From Chamaea fasciata (lineage: Eukaryota > Chordata > Aves > Passeriformes > Sylviidae): DNA of 64,000 nucleotides. The stretch spans positions 2,430,945 to 2,494,944 of the forward strand of contig JARCOQ010000017.1 of the NCBI GenBank assembly GCA_029207755.1, read 5' to 3'. Shown piece by piece: positions 1 through 12,500 of the stretch (its first letter is position 1; every line of letters begins with the position of its first letter). The notes below the pieces were generated by a model. It saw nothing but the letters and a program-made list of their open reading frames with translations. It searched no databases and had not been told where the DNA came from. A program made the position numbers and the translations under genes.

Positions 1-3000
1 TTCACTAGTGAAGAAACAACTGAGCAATACCAGCATTAAAATAAATAAATAAATAGATAAATAAATCAGCCTTGCTTTTAACTGCTTTGTAAAACACAGC
101 AGAGGTTTTGTTGTTTTTGTTTTTTGGGGTTTTGGTTTTTTTTTTCTACCTGGGAAAATTGTTCACTTCTGCTGGTAGCTAAAGCAGCCAAACGTTGGCT
201 TTGCCTTCATCGCAGCCAATATTTCATTAACTGTGCTGACATCCTCTTATTTACGGCTTATTTTTCTTAGAAAATGAGTTATTTTAGGAAAGGACACGAA
301 TGAAAGTAATGTAAGAGACATCAGAATAAATCTAATTTCTACATTTAACCCATTGTATCTCTCTGGGCTCGGGGCGGGTTGTCCTGACATTTTTTTTTTT
401 TTAAGGGCTGCTCACGATTCTTTAAAGGACCCATCTGCTGTGATTGAAGCACACAAAACTTTCATTAGAGATTCTTGGGCTGGATAATGAATCTGAATTT
501 GGGAGGCTCAGACAGTGAAGGACAGCCCTGGCGTGGGCAGATGAGCAGAGAGGATGGCAGGGCAGGATCAGAGGCTGCAGCTGAAGGAAAAGCCTGGCGG
601 TGCAAAACCCTGACAAATCCAGCTTTGTGCTCGGGAACTCTCATCTTTTCTCTCATCTTTTCTGGCCAGGAGAGGAATGGGGATCGGGTCTTGGACATCC
701 CTTTTACGGGCACTGATCAGGAGCCCAAATACAGAACAGCCCAGAGGCATTTTCCTCTGAACACGCTCTGAAAGGATGAGGCTGCTGATAAATACTGCCA
801 AATCTGGCCCTGTTTCAACATCATTTTTATGGGGTTTTAATCAATCCTTATAGAAGCACAGGAGGGGCGTTTTCCTCAGTAAAACCTGTCCCAGTTAGAG
901 AACAGGTTTTAGCTGCAGCAGCCCACCCAAGGGCTGGAGTTTGCACAGAACCAGCACAAGTTTGGAACTCCAGATGCAACCCAAAAGTTTTCTATTTCTC
1001 AGCTAAGTGAGACCCTGAAGCCCCTCTCCAGAACCCAGCTCCAGTAAATCACTCTGGAGGCTGAAAAGCTCCTCTGCAGTCAGAATCAGTCAAGGGGGTC
1101 AGGTGAAACAAGCATAAAAATCACCCCCACACTTCTGGGGGTGTGAAAACTCCTCCTAAGAAACACTCAGCGGAGGGTGATCCTGGTGGCCAAACCCACG
1201 GAGATTTCTTTGTCACCCTGTTTGATCAGCACAGCTATGAGAGCCTGAGTCATGGCAGCTTTTTGAAACACACATTTCCTCTCCATCTGCAGGGAGCAGA
1301 ACAAGGTCAGGGATTCTGGAGGCCGGAAGAATAAAACATGGGAAGGAGACACAATGTTCTTAATGGGGGAAAGAGGGAGGGAATGAAGGAACAATGGCAC
1401 AAGGGATGTTTTTCCTCCCAAGAACTCACTCTCCCCTGGCTTTTGGCCCCAGTGCTGTTGGGCTCAAGCATGGCATGAGAGCACAGGCAGGAGGTGGCAG
1501 CTGCCTAGCAACTACAGGGACAGCAACCAAGGAGTCCTCCTGTTCACACACCAGGGGATGGAAAAAACAGCAGGTTTGGGGTTTGAGTCCGGGGAGTAAA
1601 CAGGAGCACGGCTGAAGGAGGACTCTGCACCCCGGGTGACAAACAAATGTGCTCTCACAGTGCCTGGAGAGCAGGCTGGGAATGGGAGCATTAGCCAGGG
1701 ACTGCAGGGCCAGACAGGAGGGGAGGAGAGTGTTTCAGTCACTGGTTTGAGCCGATGATGGCACTTTCTGGACATCACCAGAGCTGCAAGGAGACACTCA
1801 GATGTACCACGAGCTTCCCGACTCACCCTGGTCCAGCAAAGCCCAGAGATCCCAGGGCCACTCAATCTGTGTATTCCATCAGAAAACATCCACTGGATCC
1901 AGTGGATCTCCAGCAACAACAGCCCCCAGCACACTCCAGGCTGCAGTTCCTTCCCTCCAGCCTTAGGCAAAGAGGGGGATGTAGAAATGCCCCCCACACC
2001 CGAGCAGGTGTCTCCATACAGGGAAAGGTTTAAGACTCACCCCAAAACCTTTTAAGGGAAGAGCACGGGAAGTTTCTTTGCTCTCCTGGCAGTAATTGGC
2101 TCAGCGTCAAGACAAAACCACTGACGGGTCTCTTTACCTGTTGCTCAGATTAGCAGCTATTCTCTATTGGGCTGCTTGCCAAAAAAAACCCACTTAAACC
2201 CTTCAATACTTAAAGGAGGGCACGAGGCTGCTCAGTGCATTCCTGGGGTGTTGTAGCAGGTGTGTGGGACCTGTCCCTACACTGCGCCCGGCTTTGTTCT
2301 TTTATTTTCCCATTGTTTTCTTCTTTTATTAAAACCCTTTTTGCTTTTTCAGGACGTACTGGACCACGCTGTCTGAGCACCCTGCCTGCCCCAAACCCTC
2401 CCAGGGGCAGGGCCCGGCTGCCCGGAGCGGGCAGAAAGTTTTACCGGGTGAAAATCCCATTTTTCCAGAGGAATTTTCCGGCGAATCCATCCCGCTCGGT
2501 CTCTGCAGAGGGCGCCAGGCAGTTTGGGATGTGCCGGGACGCCGCTCCAGGTGCTCCGGCTGTCACTCACGCAGGTGCTCGCTCTCCAATGGCCAATGCT
2601 CTGCTCGCGGGATGAAGTAGGAGTTGGTTTGGGTTTTTTTCTTTCTTGCATGCATAAATCCCCTTCGTTCTCGTCTCCTTTCTTCCCGCTGAAATAGCAA
2701 CAGATGCTTGGCTGAGCTGCGGCGTGCTGGCAGCACAGCTGCCCCGGCAGCCGGGAAAACTCCCTGCTTTTCATCGCCAGGAGAGCTGAGCCCAGCAATG
2801 CCCTGCTGCCGATCCTTCCCTGCAGAGGAAACTGTTTGCTGCCTACAGGCTTTGGAGATCGCTTTCTTCTAAAGGAAAGAGCAGCCTGGCATAAAATTAA
2901 TCCACTGTAAACGCAGATTGTTTGATGCTTGCACTCGTAAAATTGGCTAAAAGTCTCTTGCTTGGTTCCACCCCGCATGCACAGCAGCAGCTTGGAAGGA

Positions 3001-3053
3001 CTTGCTTTTTGTTTTCCTTTTTCTTTTTCTCTTTTTATCCTGTGCTCTCTCAG
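1..3053. other. Non-coding 5' flank / probable 5'UTR intron of MC3R
   Basis: I recognise no coding gene here. The stretch holds short open frames without family resemblance, an (AAAT)n microsatellite near 37-66, T-rich homopolymers near 110-150 and 390-402, and mixed-composition single-copy DNA. Its right end (3003-3053) is a long pyrimidine tract finishing in CAG, a classical 3' splice site, so part of this interval is probably an intron separating a non-coding MC3R exon from the coding exon. I could not identify that upstream exon. Confidence 0.5.
3003..3053 (+). promoter_or_regulatory. MC3R: Probable 3' splice site upstream of the MC3R start codon
   Basis: About 45 nt of nearly uninterrupted pyrimidine ends in CTCTCTCAG at 3053, only 38 nt before the MC3R ATG. 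This is seen directly. It suggests that the coding exon starts at 3054 and is joined to an unseen upstream non-coding exon. The frame stays open back to about 3002, but the pyrimidine-rich codons there encode an unlikely Phe/Leu run and include no ATG. Confidence 0.55.
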
Positions 3054-3091
3054 GTCCACGATCACTGGTGAGCTCAGCTGCCTCGCTGACA

Positions 3092-4069
3092 ATGAACACC
3101 ACACGCTTCGCATTCTCCTTCCAGCCCGTGCTGCTCAACGCCAGCGAGGACTTCAACGACTCCGTCCCCAACAACAGGAGCGGCGACGGATTCTGCGAGC
3201 AGGTCTTCATCAAAGCCGAGGTCTTCCTGACCCTGGGGATCATCAGCCTGCTGGAGAACATCCTGGTCATCCTGGCAGTGCTGAAGAACGGGAACCTGCA
3301 CTCCCCCATGTACTTCTTCCTGTGCAGCCTGGCCGTGGCAGACATGCTGGTGAGCATGTCGAACGCCCTGGAGACCGTCATGATCGCCATCCTCAGCAGC
3401 GGCTACCTGATCATCGACGACCACTTCATCCAGCACATGGACAATGTGTTTGACTCCATGATTTGTATTTCCCTGGTAGCCTCCATCTGCAACCTCCTGG
3501 TCATAGCCATCGACAGGTACATCACTATTTTCTATGCCCTCCGTTACCACAGCATCATGACGGTGAAGAAAGCCCTGACCCTCATTGTGCTCATCTGGGT
3601 GGCTTGCATCATCTGCGGCATCATTTTCATTGCCTACTCGGAGAGCAAAACTGTCATTGTGTGCCTCATCACCATGTTCTTCACCATGCTGCTGCTCATG
3701 GCCTCGCTGTACGTGCACATGTTCCTGTTCGCCCGCCTGCACGTCAAGCGCATCGCGGCGCTGCCCGTCGAGGGCGTGCCCCCCCAGCGCACCTGCATGA
3801 AGGGGGCCGTCACCATCACCATCCTCCTGGGGGTCTTCATCGTCTGCTGGGCGCCTTTCTTCCTCCACCTCATCCTCATCATCTCCTGCCCCATGAACCC
3901 CTACTGCATCTGCTACACCGCCCACTTCAACACCTACCTGGTGCTGATCATGTGCAACTCGGTCATCGACCCGCTCATTTACGCCTTCAGGAGCCTGGAG
4001 ATGAGGAAGACTTTCAAAGAGATCGTGTGTTGCTGCTATGACATGAGTGTGGGACAGTGCATGCTATAA
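3092..4069 (+). CDS. MC3R: Melanocortin receptor 3 (class A GPCR), single coding exon
   Basis: Encodes a 325-aa plasma-membrane receptor for melanocortin peptides (gamma-MSH, ACTH) that signals through Gs and cAMP and acts in hypothalamic control of feeding, growth and energy partitioning. The seven hydrophobic segments begin near residue 44. The TM3-end DRY motif is at 141-143 and the TM7 motif has the melanocortin-type form DPLIY (293-297). The N-tail has N-glycosylation sequons at N2, N16, N22 and N28, and the tail ends in a Cys cluster (CCC) suited to palmitoylation. The very short second extracellular loop is typical of the family. I chose the ATG at 3092 because [10 protein letters not shown] matches the known avian MC3R N terminus; upstream in-frame codons lack an ATG. 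Length equals other bird MC3R proteins and the frame is intact. MC3R rather than MC4R or MC5R rests on the N-terminal sequence and on synteny with FAM210B and AURKA. Confidence 0.96.
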   Translation: MNTTRFAFSFQPVLLNASEDFNDSVPNNRSGDGFCEQVFIKAEVFLTLGIISLLENILVILAVLKNGNLHSPMYFFLCSLAVADMLVSMSNALETVMIAILSSGYLIIDDHFIQHMDNVFDSMICISLVASICNLLVIAIDRYITIFYALRYHSIMTVKKALTLIVLIWVACIICGIIFIAYSESKTVIVCLITMFFTMLLLMASLYVHMFLFARLHVKRIAALPVEGVPPQRTCMKGAVTITILLGVFIVCWAPFFLHLILIISCPMNPYCICYTAHFNTYLVLIMCNSVIDPLIYAFRSLEMRKTFKEIVCCCYDMSVGQCML

Positions 4070-5014
4070 AACACCCGGTTTGGGGTGGAAAAAAACCACG
4101 CCATAAGGGGTATAGATAGAAATATATTTATGTATGTGTCGAGGTGCAGAGCAGCTCACTTTAAACGCAGTGCCTGAAGGAAGGGAGCAGGAAAGGCAAA
4201 AGCCTCCTACGTGATGCCTTGTTTCCTACTTTTTAGAGTGAAAACCAGTTTCGACTGAATTATCTGAATTTATTTTTTTTAAAATAGTCATAACGGAAGG
4301 AAATCCAGAGTGGCTTACAAAGCAGCTTCAGAAACTTACTGGGAAAAATGAATCCTGAAAGGGAATGCCACCTCCTAGAGACTGAGATAATATTCCCTCT
4401 AGCATTCGTTTGTGCCTGTTGCTTTATCTCTGTGCCACTGCCAACAAGTCAGTGTTTTCTGAAAGATTTCATTAGTAACCTGTGTGGAAAGCTGTTTTTC
4501 CAAACGCCAACAGGTAACAGCGTTGTTCTACGCCCATGCCTCCACCTTTTAACGCAAGAATAGATTGACATTCCTGCTGCTTGCCATAAAGCAGCCTGAG
4601 TACAATTTTCAAAGGGTGAAAGCAAACATTTCCCTTGCACTGAAATCAGTTTTCAGTACAGTATCAGTGACGGCGTGGCTTCACCAGCTGCCTGAGAGGA
4701 TTGACTCATGTGATGGCTTTAACATTATTTATTGTGATAGAAGAGTATTATACCCTTGAATTTTCAATTATTTTTTTAAAGTTGGAATGCCCTGATCAAT
4801 GTAGTAATTGCTATATTTGTAAAAACTCATAGAAGTCTCCTTTGGATAAATCCTCACTAACGAGATCCGTGGATCCGAACATCAGAAAGAGCTAAAGTGC
4901 AAAATACTCTGGATGCAGCTTTGTGTAAAAGCTGCAGGGAGTGCTTAGAAATATCCACCTGTAAGCTCAGCAGCTGGAGGAAATCAGAGAGGGCTTTATC
5001 CATCGAGAAATAAA
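4070..5014 (+). other. MC3R: MC3R 3' flank / 3'UTR with candidate poly(A) signal
   Basis: AT-rich sequence after the MC3R stop with no further gene. An AATAAA hexamer at 5009-5014 is the first canonical poly(A) signal I find on this strand after the stop and would give a 3'UTR of about 0.95 kb. Cleavage would then fall just before the minisatellite that starts at 5251. The use of this site is inferred. Confidence 0.4.
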
Positions 5015-5250
5015 CGTCCTGGGGCAGTCTGTCCTCACTTCAGCCTTGCCCTGCACCCGGGGGCTGTGTCCTCCTGCCCTGTGGGAGCAGGAGAGCACCA
5101 GGGCTCTGTGCCACCCTTTCCCAACCCCGTGTGTGTCAGGGGCGTGCAAAGCAAACACCTGCAGCTGCAGCAGGGCAGGAACAAACCCTGCAGGGCTCAA
5201 ACAGCACATTGGCACCGAGCAGGGGCTGCTGCAGGACACAGGCAGTGGCA

Positions 5251-6450
5251 CCCCAGTGCCAGGCTGAGAGCCCTGAGCCATCCCAAAGGTATCCCAGTGC
5301 CAGGCTGAGAGCCCTGAGCCATCCCAAATGTTCCCCCAGTGCCAGGCTGAGAGCCCTGAGCCATCCCAAAGCTCCCCAGTCCCAGGCTGAGAGTCCTGAG
5401 CCATCCCAAATGTTCCCCAGTGCCAGGCTGAGAGCCCTGAGCCATCCCAAATGTTCCCCCAGTGCCAGGCTGAGAGCCCTGAGCCATCCCAAAGGTATCC
5501 CAGTGCCAGGCTGAGAGTCCTGAGCCATCCCAAATGTTCCCCCAGTGCCAGGCTGAGAGCCCTGCGCCATCCCAAAGCTCCCCAGTGCCAGGCTGAGAGC
5601 CCTGAGCCATCCCAAATGTTCCCCCAGTGCCAGGCTGAGAGCCCTGAGCCATCCCAAATGTTTCCCCAGTGCCAGGCTGAGAGCCCTGAGCCATCCCAAA
5701 TGTTCCCCCAGTGCCAGGCTGAGAGCCCTGAGCCATCCCAAAGCTCCCCAGTGCCAGGCTGAGAGCCCTGAGCCATCCCAAAAGTTCCCCCAGTGCCAGG
5801 CTGAGAGCCCTGAGCCATCCCAAATGTTCCCCCAGTGCCAGGTTGAGAGCCCTGAGCCATCCCAAAGCTCCCCAGTGCCAGGCTGAGAGCCCTGAGCCAT
5901 CCCAAATGTTCCCCCAGTGCCAGGTTGAGAGCCCTGCGCCATCCCAAATGTTCCCCCAGTGCCAGGTTGAGAGCCCTGAGCCATCCCAAATGTTCCCCCA
6001 GTGCCAGGTTGAGAGCCCTGAGCCATCCCAAAGCTCCCCAGTGCCAGGCTGAGAGCCCTGAGCCATCCCAAAAGTTCCCCCAGTGCCAGGCTGAGAGCCC
6101 TGAGCCATCCCAAATGTTCCCCCAGTGCCAGGCTGAGAGCCCTGAGCCATCCCAAATGTTCCCCCAGTGCCAGGCTGAGAGCCCTGAGCCATCCCAAAAG
6201 TTCCCCCAGTGCCAGGCTGAGAGCCCTGAGCCATCCCAAATGTTCCCCCAGTGCCAGGCTGAGGGCCCTGTGCCATCCCAAATGTTCCCCCAGTGCCAGG
6301 CTGAGAGCCCTGAACCATCCCAAATGTTCCCCCAGTGCCAGGCTGAGAGCCCTGCGCCATCCCAAATGTTCCCCCAGTGCCAGGCTGAGAGCCCTGAGCC
6401 ATCCCAAATGTTCCCCCAGTGCCAGGCTGAGAGCCCTGTGCCATCCCAAA
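5251..6450. repeat. Minisatellite, 29 copies of a 39-42 bp unit
   Basis: Tandem array of 29 units counted by the shared core CCAGGCTGAGAGCCCTGAGC. Most units are 41 or 42 bp; a shorter class carries GCTCCCC in place of TGTTCCCCC. Copies differ by single substitutions, for example GGTTGAG for GGCTGAG around 5835-6010 and GCGCC or GTGCC for GAGCC. Because 42 bp is 14 codons and the unit has few stop triplets, long open frames appear in all three minus-strand frames (up to 523 codons, peptide period like FGMAQGSQPGTGGT). I regard them as repeat artefacts, not genes. The array lies 1.2 kb beyond MC3R. Confidence 0.97.
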
Positions 6451-7629
6451 GGCTCTTTGCACCATTCTGGTACTTTGCTTTCAGAACCCCCAAACTCTCA
6501 GAGAGGTATGATGCTTTCGAACATCTCAAAGATCTCATTTGACTTTAACTCTCTGTTTTATTCCCCCTCACCTTCTTGTTTTGGGTGGAGTTGCTGGGTT
6601 GATATCATTATTGGTTTGGGTTTTTTTCTGGGACTCCCCTCTGCCAGGTGGGAAACTGTCCATGCACCCAGAGCTTCCCCAGCTCCTGTGTCGCCAGTTC
6701 TGCCCCACGCTGGTGTTTCAGTGCCCGTGTCTCCAGAGCCAGCCCTGCTGCCTGTGGGGAGTCACATTTCACACTCCGCATGTCCTGGCCTGTGTTTGAG
6801 CCTCCCCATCCCACAGGGGACAGCCCCATTTCCCAATCTCACGGGCTGTATCATTTTCCTGGGGCCAAGAACGACCTCCCCCCGTGCTCCAGCCACACTC
6901 CGCCCCACCACAAACCAACCTCGCGTTCCCTATTCCTCACACTCAAAATTCCCTAACTGAGCTCTCAATTCCTCCCATAATCACACCCTCCAGACTCCCC
7001 CCTTTCCAACCCTCCCTCTGTCCCGACACTTAGCTATAACCCTTAATTTTAGAAAGGCTAAAGTTAAAAAAAGAGCAAAGCCCAGGTCACTGTGGAGCAG
7101 AAGAGGCACAAATGAAAATTCTCCCCGTTTCTGGAAGAGACCAAAGACAATCCCACCGACTGGCAAAGCCAAACGCTCCCGGCTTTGCCCGTGTGTCACA
7201 ACACCCCCAGCTCAGCTGTGTTCTGTGGCACAGGGAGAGGAAATCAGGACCACAGAACTCCGGCGGTGTGCAAGGACTGTGCCAACCTGTTGTGAAGTCT
7301 CTGCTTTGTTTCAGTGTTCTGTATCTCTGCACTCCGGAGCATGGTTTGCCACGACATTCTGCCTCAGGTTATTGTGTATTTAGCTCTTGTTGCACCTCAT
7401 GTCCTACTTTTTTTTTTTTTTTTTTTCCTCTTTTAAAAGCAATTTATACGGGACTGGTTCATACAGTGCTTTGCCTTTAAGCAAAACATACTCTGCTGAA
7501 TAAAAACCTGGAGAGATCACTGGGAATCATGTTTGCTTCTGTCAGAGCACCACATCACATCAAACCACTCTGGGGGCTCACAAAACTAGAAACAGAGTCC
7601 GACACTGGGCTAAAAAGCCTCTTAATTCG
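6451..7629. other. Non-coding interval, no recognised gene
   Basis: Pyrimidine-rich, mixed-composition DNA with a homopolymeric T run near 7409-7427. No splice-flanked conserved exon, RNA gene or mobile element was recognised. Confidence 0.4.
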
Positions 7630-7740
7630 GAGAATCATGGGATGGTTTGGGCTGGAAGGGACCTTCCTCAGCCAGTCCCACCCCTGCCATGGGCAGGGAC
7701 ACCTCCCACTGTCCCAGGTTGTTCCTGGCCTGGAACTCCA
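7630..7740 (-). mobile_element. CR1 LINE 3'-end fragment
   Basis: Begins with the reverse complement of the CR1 tail (AATCATGGGATGGTTTGGGC) and continues with the family's CTGCCATGGGCAGGGACACCTCCCACTG block. This places the element on the minus strand, 5'-truncated to about 110 bp. It has no coding capacity. Confidence 0.85.
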
Positions 7741-9267
7741 CACTCTGCCCACAGAGCTCCACAAAAAGGAGGGGGGAAAAAAAAAATCCAAATTTTCAAT
7801 CCCATGTGCAAACACGAGAGAATCCATAAAATCCCTCCCAAGATCTCTCAGCCCTCCTGGCACCAGGCTCCCCACAGGAGGTGGGGCTGGGTTTGTTCGG
7901 CCGCATTCCCAGCTCTCGGCCCTGCTTTGGAATTCTGTGGTGCTCGGATCCAGCGCTGCAGGATCACGACAAGCCTGTCCCTGATGGGAGGGGAGAGAGG
8001 GAATGTCCATGGAACCCCAAAACAGGAATTGAGTGAATACTCACAGCTACAGCCACAGGGGGAAAGGAAAGAGAAGGGAAAGGGAAAATGGGAAGGGAAA
8101 AAGGGACGGAAAAAGGGGAAGGGAAAGGGAAGGGGAGAGGAAGGGAAATGGAAGGGGAAAGGAAGAGGAAAGGAAGGGAAGAACAGGGCTGCTCCACAAG
8201 CAGTGGGACAGATCTTTTGGTGAGAGGGGAGCCCTGCAAGTGCTGCTCAGCCACCCTGAGGGACAGAATTCCATCCAGGGCTGATCCCAGAGCCACAAAC
8301 CCCCCGGCAGTGCCCACCCCACCAGCCCTGCACCCTCGGGGTGTGCCCACAAACCAAACCCAGCCCAGGCAGGGCCGCCCTCACCTGCTGCCAGCCACAG
8401 CAACATTTCCAGCTGGGAACCTGCCCCTGATTTCCCTGCAGTGAAATGCCACCACCGGCAGAGCTGTCACTTGTAAACCAACATATAATCTGCTCACATT
8501 TAGAAATGTTTCTTCCTTGAGGAGGGTGCTGGGCTGAACCAAATACGTGCAGTATCTCCCAGCTGATCTAAGGAATGGCAGGCTGAAATTATATCTTTTG
8601 CATCTAAAGGTGTCATTATTATGGATTTATTGAGTCAGGTTTTGTGCAGGAAAATCAAGAAGTTCACAGACACTGTGGGATTGCCATTTGCTCAGACGTG
8701 TTAGGAAATCCTCCTATATTTAAGACAAATATTTGAATTCACAGGAACAGGAGTTATCCTGCCAAGTCAACTCAACACAGCATATTCTGCAAATTACAGA
8801 CAGATTTGTCGCTTTCACATTAAACTCAGCACTGTGCAGGCAATTTTCCCACCAATAAGTGCCTAAATGTTTTATAATTGATAGCATTTGTGTTTTTATT
8901 AATGGACAAACAGCCGAGTCCAGGCACAGAGCTCTGCAGTCAAACGAGGTCATTGCTGGGGCCATTGGTGCAAACACCTTCATTCCATCCCCACTGAAAT
9001 AAGATGTTTCTGCTTGTTGAGGCCCAGGCGGGGACCAGGGTTTGCTGTTTGGTGGTTTGGGAGGAATCCACAGAGGAGTGGGGTGTCACAGGAGACACTG
9101 GAGAGTCCTGACCTGTGTCAGCTCCACAGCCCTGGGACAGCAGCAGGGTCACCAGGGGGGACCTGGGCACTGAGAGACAGCAGGGGCACAGCAGCTGCTC
9201 CCACAACGCCCTGGCCCCACATCCAAGTGCAAAATCCGCTCATATGGGGTGATTCAAGTCTGCAAAG
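7741..9267. other. Non-coding interval with a purine-rich simple repeat
   Basis: Contains a (GGAAA/GGGAA)n purine tract at about 8058-8190 and otherwise unremarkable sequence. AT-rich single-copy DNA occupies 8450-8950. No gene recognised. Confidence 0.4.
8058..8190 (+). repeat. Polypurine (GGGAAA-type) simple repeat
   Basis: About 130 nt made almost entirely of G and A in irregular GGAAAGGGAA and AGGGAAAAGG units. Such mirror-like purine tracts can adopt triplex structure; no function is implied. Confidence 0.9.
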
Positions 9268-9510
9268 TGACAGAGAGGAGGGTTAAGTGGGCTATTGGGG
9301 AGGAATTGTTCCCTGGGAGGGTGGGCAGGCCCTGGCACAGGTTCCCAGAGCAGCTGTGGCTGCCCCTGGATCCCTGGCAGTGTCCAAGGCCAGGCTGGAT
9401 ACTGGGGCTTGGAGCAGCCTGGGATAATGGAAGCTGTCCCTGCCCATGGCAGGAGGTGGGATGAGATGACATTTAAAACTTCTTCCAAGCTAAACATTCT
9501 ATTCTATCCC
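9268..9510 (+). mobile_element. CR1 LINE 3'-end fragment
   Basis: Contains the characteristic CR1 3' region (GAGGGTGGGCAGGCCCTGGC, then CAGCTGTGGCTGCCCCTGGA and GTCCAAGGCCAGGCTGGATA) and ends near the terminal ATTCTATTCTAT. Plus orientation, 5'-truncated. Confidence 0.9.
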
Positions 9511-12500
9511 TGCTGAACAAGGCGCGGGGATTTGGACAGCCCTCAGCTACAGGATTCAGGGCAGGGGCTCACCCAGGTCATGAGAACAACTCCAGGTCAG
9601 CCCCACATCCCACTGTCAGTGGTGTCCCTGAGCCCCACGGGGCTCTCTGGTGTTCCCTCTCCAGAACAGCTCCAATCACAGGCACAAATCCAACTTTTTA
9701 ATCACAGCTGTAACACAGAGCTCTCCATCAATCCGCTTCCAGGTGGAAGGCAGAGGAAAGAAACAGCTTTTGAAAGACTCATAAAAATTCCTGTCCAGAA
9801 ATATCTCCGTGAAGAGCTTTCAGATGTGCTGTTCTGCTCAGTTCTGAAGGCTGAAGTTTAAAAGGGGAGGACACCGGAGGGGGTTTAAGGTCCCTCCCAA
9901 CCCAAACCTTTCCCTGGTCCCATAGCCCTGATCCCTTGGCTGCAGCAAGGGATGTTACCACACATCAGCAGGTTCTCCTCACACCACGGTGAACGCCTCT
10001 AAGGAAACATCGGGGGGAAAAATAGAGAGGCAGGAGAAGGGAGACAGAATCCGACCAGCTGTGCTCCTGTGGTGATGTGTGAGGTGTGGGAGAGGGGCAG
10101 CTCGGAGGGTGAGTATCTTTGGTGCCGATCAGGAGACAAGAAGTGTGAAATCAAGAGTCGGCAGCTAATTAGGACAGGTTTGGTCCTTGTCCCTGCCTGA
10201 TTTCACAAAGCCCACACGTTCCCTCTGTCTTCAGCCTTCAAGACCAAAGAACCTCTTCACAAAACACTTGTTTCTCCGAGTGAGCCTGAGCTTATTCTTC
10301 ACTTGGGCAAAACACCAGACCTTGTGCTTGCAGCCTTTTATTGCCTCTGTGTGCAGTCAATTATGTGCTACTTGTGAGGAGCGGTGCCTTCAGTAATCTT
10401 AAAATCGTACGGCATGTACTTGGGAAGGTCTAAATCTAAATCAAGGACTCGAAATTTCAGGGTTTGAAATGGCACAGGGACAGCAAATAAACGGCATCTT
10501 TCATTTTCAGATTTCTCTGCGTGAGAGGAACTGAGGTGGGCTTGGGGAATCCAAAACTTTTGGGAAAGCAGAACAAAAAGGAGGCCGGAGCAGACATGAG
10601 GCACGCAGTAGGTTTATCTTTCAGAGAGTAATTTGTGCGTTTGCATACCCAACACGATGTACAAAAATTAAACCAAACGCCTCACTGCTGTCATCGTGCA
10701 GTGAACTGCATTATCCTCGATGTTTATGTAACACGCCAGCTATTTCTCCTGAAGGACAACTGTCTCAGTGAGGGCAGGGGTTGTCTGAAAGCACAAATCA
10801 AGGGAGAACACCAACTCCTGCACTCTGCTGTGACCTGCACATTCAGCTCCAGGGGAAGGGAACAGCACAAATGGACAGAATGCCCAGCAGTGAGCACCGG
10901 AGCAGTGCTAAAACAGATTTTTTTTTCTTTTTCAGGCAGAATCAGCTGCAGTTCTCTAAAATCAATGTTCCTCTCAGGTTTGTTTAAGCTGATGGAGATA
11001 CCAGGCCCATCCCAGCAGGCAGCCACCAAAAACGGGGCTGGAAGATTCTGCTTTGGTCCTTTTGCCACTCTGTGCTCCCTTGCCAGCTTTGGGCAGTCTC
11101 AGCTCTCACCTTTCTCCTCTGCACTCCTCTGTTGTTGTTTAAATGAAACTCAACCGATAAATAATTCCCTTTATTCCATTTGACAGTGCTTCCCTGGTAA
11201 ATGCTGGAAGAAGTCTAAGAAAACAACCCAAAATCAATAATCCATGTGCACACGTGGCACAAACCTGCCCTTCCATAAATAAACCCACAATCTGTGTGGC
11301 TCCAGCTGCTGGGATGTCATTCCTGTTCCCCAAAAACCATAGATTTGTGCCCAGGAGGAGCTCTGAGCAACTCCCTCTCGGCAAATCCCCTTTGCAGAGA
11401 GCAGAAGCAAACATTTAAAATCAGCTCAGGTAAATGCAATCGGCCAGTACGATCCCACAGGGGATCCTTCATGAAATCAAAGGAGCTCCCTTTGATTAAA
11501 ATGAAAAGCAGCAGAAAAACGTGCACTGAGAAGGTTAAATCAAGATTCGTGTGGATTTGTAGACAAAGGGACAGTTGCATATTTCGGTGGTAAAAAGCTT
11601 TTACTAACGAGCAATTGTTCTCTCCTGCTACCTGCCTTTAGATTAAAAAAAAAAAAACAAAAAAAAAACAACACAGGGGTTTTGCTTTTAACTAAGCAAG
11701 GGAAGTTGAAAATGAAATTATATCCAACCGAGAACAGGTACAAGTGGACTTGTGGGTGTAATCACGGTGTTTACAACAATGACATTGTTCCCCTCACTGA
11801 TCCATGGAATTTAGCCTCATTGTGGATGGCCTGGTATGCAATTTGGTAAGTCTATCCTGTTGTTATTGCCCAAAATCCGTATATTATTTTGTTCATGAGA
11901 GAAGTCTCCTTAAAACAGGAACCAGCCATGTCACAAATTCTGTTACAAAGGTAATAACCACTAAACCCTAAGTTTTAAATCATAAGCCGGAAGAACGGGA
12001 ATGACGGTGGAAACAAGCAAATTACCATAGAACAGAACATTTTTATCAAGAGATAAAAGAGTGTAGTTCTTTCTTTTTCCAGAATTTCTATGAATGGGTA
12101 ATAAACAGGCACAGAATCTATGGAAGTTAAACTAGGCATACATGGAATCAGACAGGGCACCAACTATTCCTCATAAAAAACGTGAGCGAATATTCTTCAT
12201 GAAAACCAATTCACCAAGCAGAAAAAACCGTGATATTCTCCGAGTTTCATTTCACAGCTTCCTTTTCTCATATCTTATTACTCTAACTGGGTTTGGATTT
12301 GATTTCTGCCTTCTCTGGTTGTTTATTTTGCAGCTTCGCCAGGAGCTGACCCTTCACTGTGACTTCTCCTTGTCGAGGGTTTTGTCTCTTGTATTAAAAT
12401 ACCTCTCTTGGCTGACAGGAAAAGCTACAGCAGCTGCACTTCCCCTGCTCAGTTATTTCCAGAGGCAAACACAGAAATGAGACCAGGGAACATTTGCCTC

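Noticed and set aside
3002..3091. 30-residue N-terminal extension of MC3R
   Set aside because: The upstream frame has no ATG and runs through a splice-type polypyrimidine tract.
3074..3925. Minus-strand 283-codon frame antisense to MC3R
   Set aside because: Shadow of the MC3R codon bias; the plus-strand protein explains the openness.
4967..6538. Minus-strand open frames of 523, 437 and 422 codons with a 14-residue period
   Set aside because: They coincide with the 42-bp minisatellite, exist in all three frames, and have no promoter, splice context or family resemblance.
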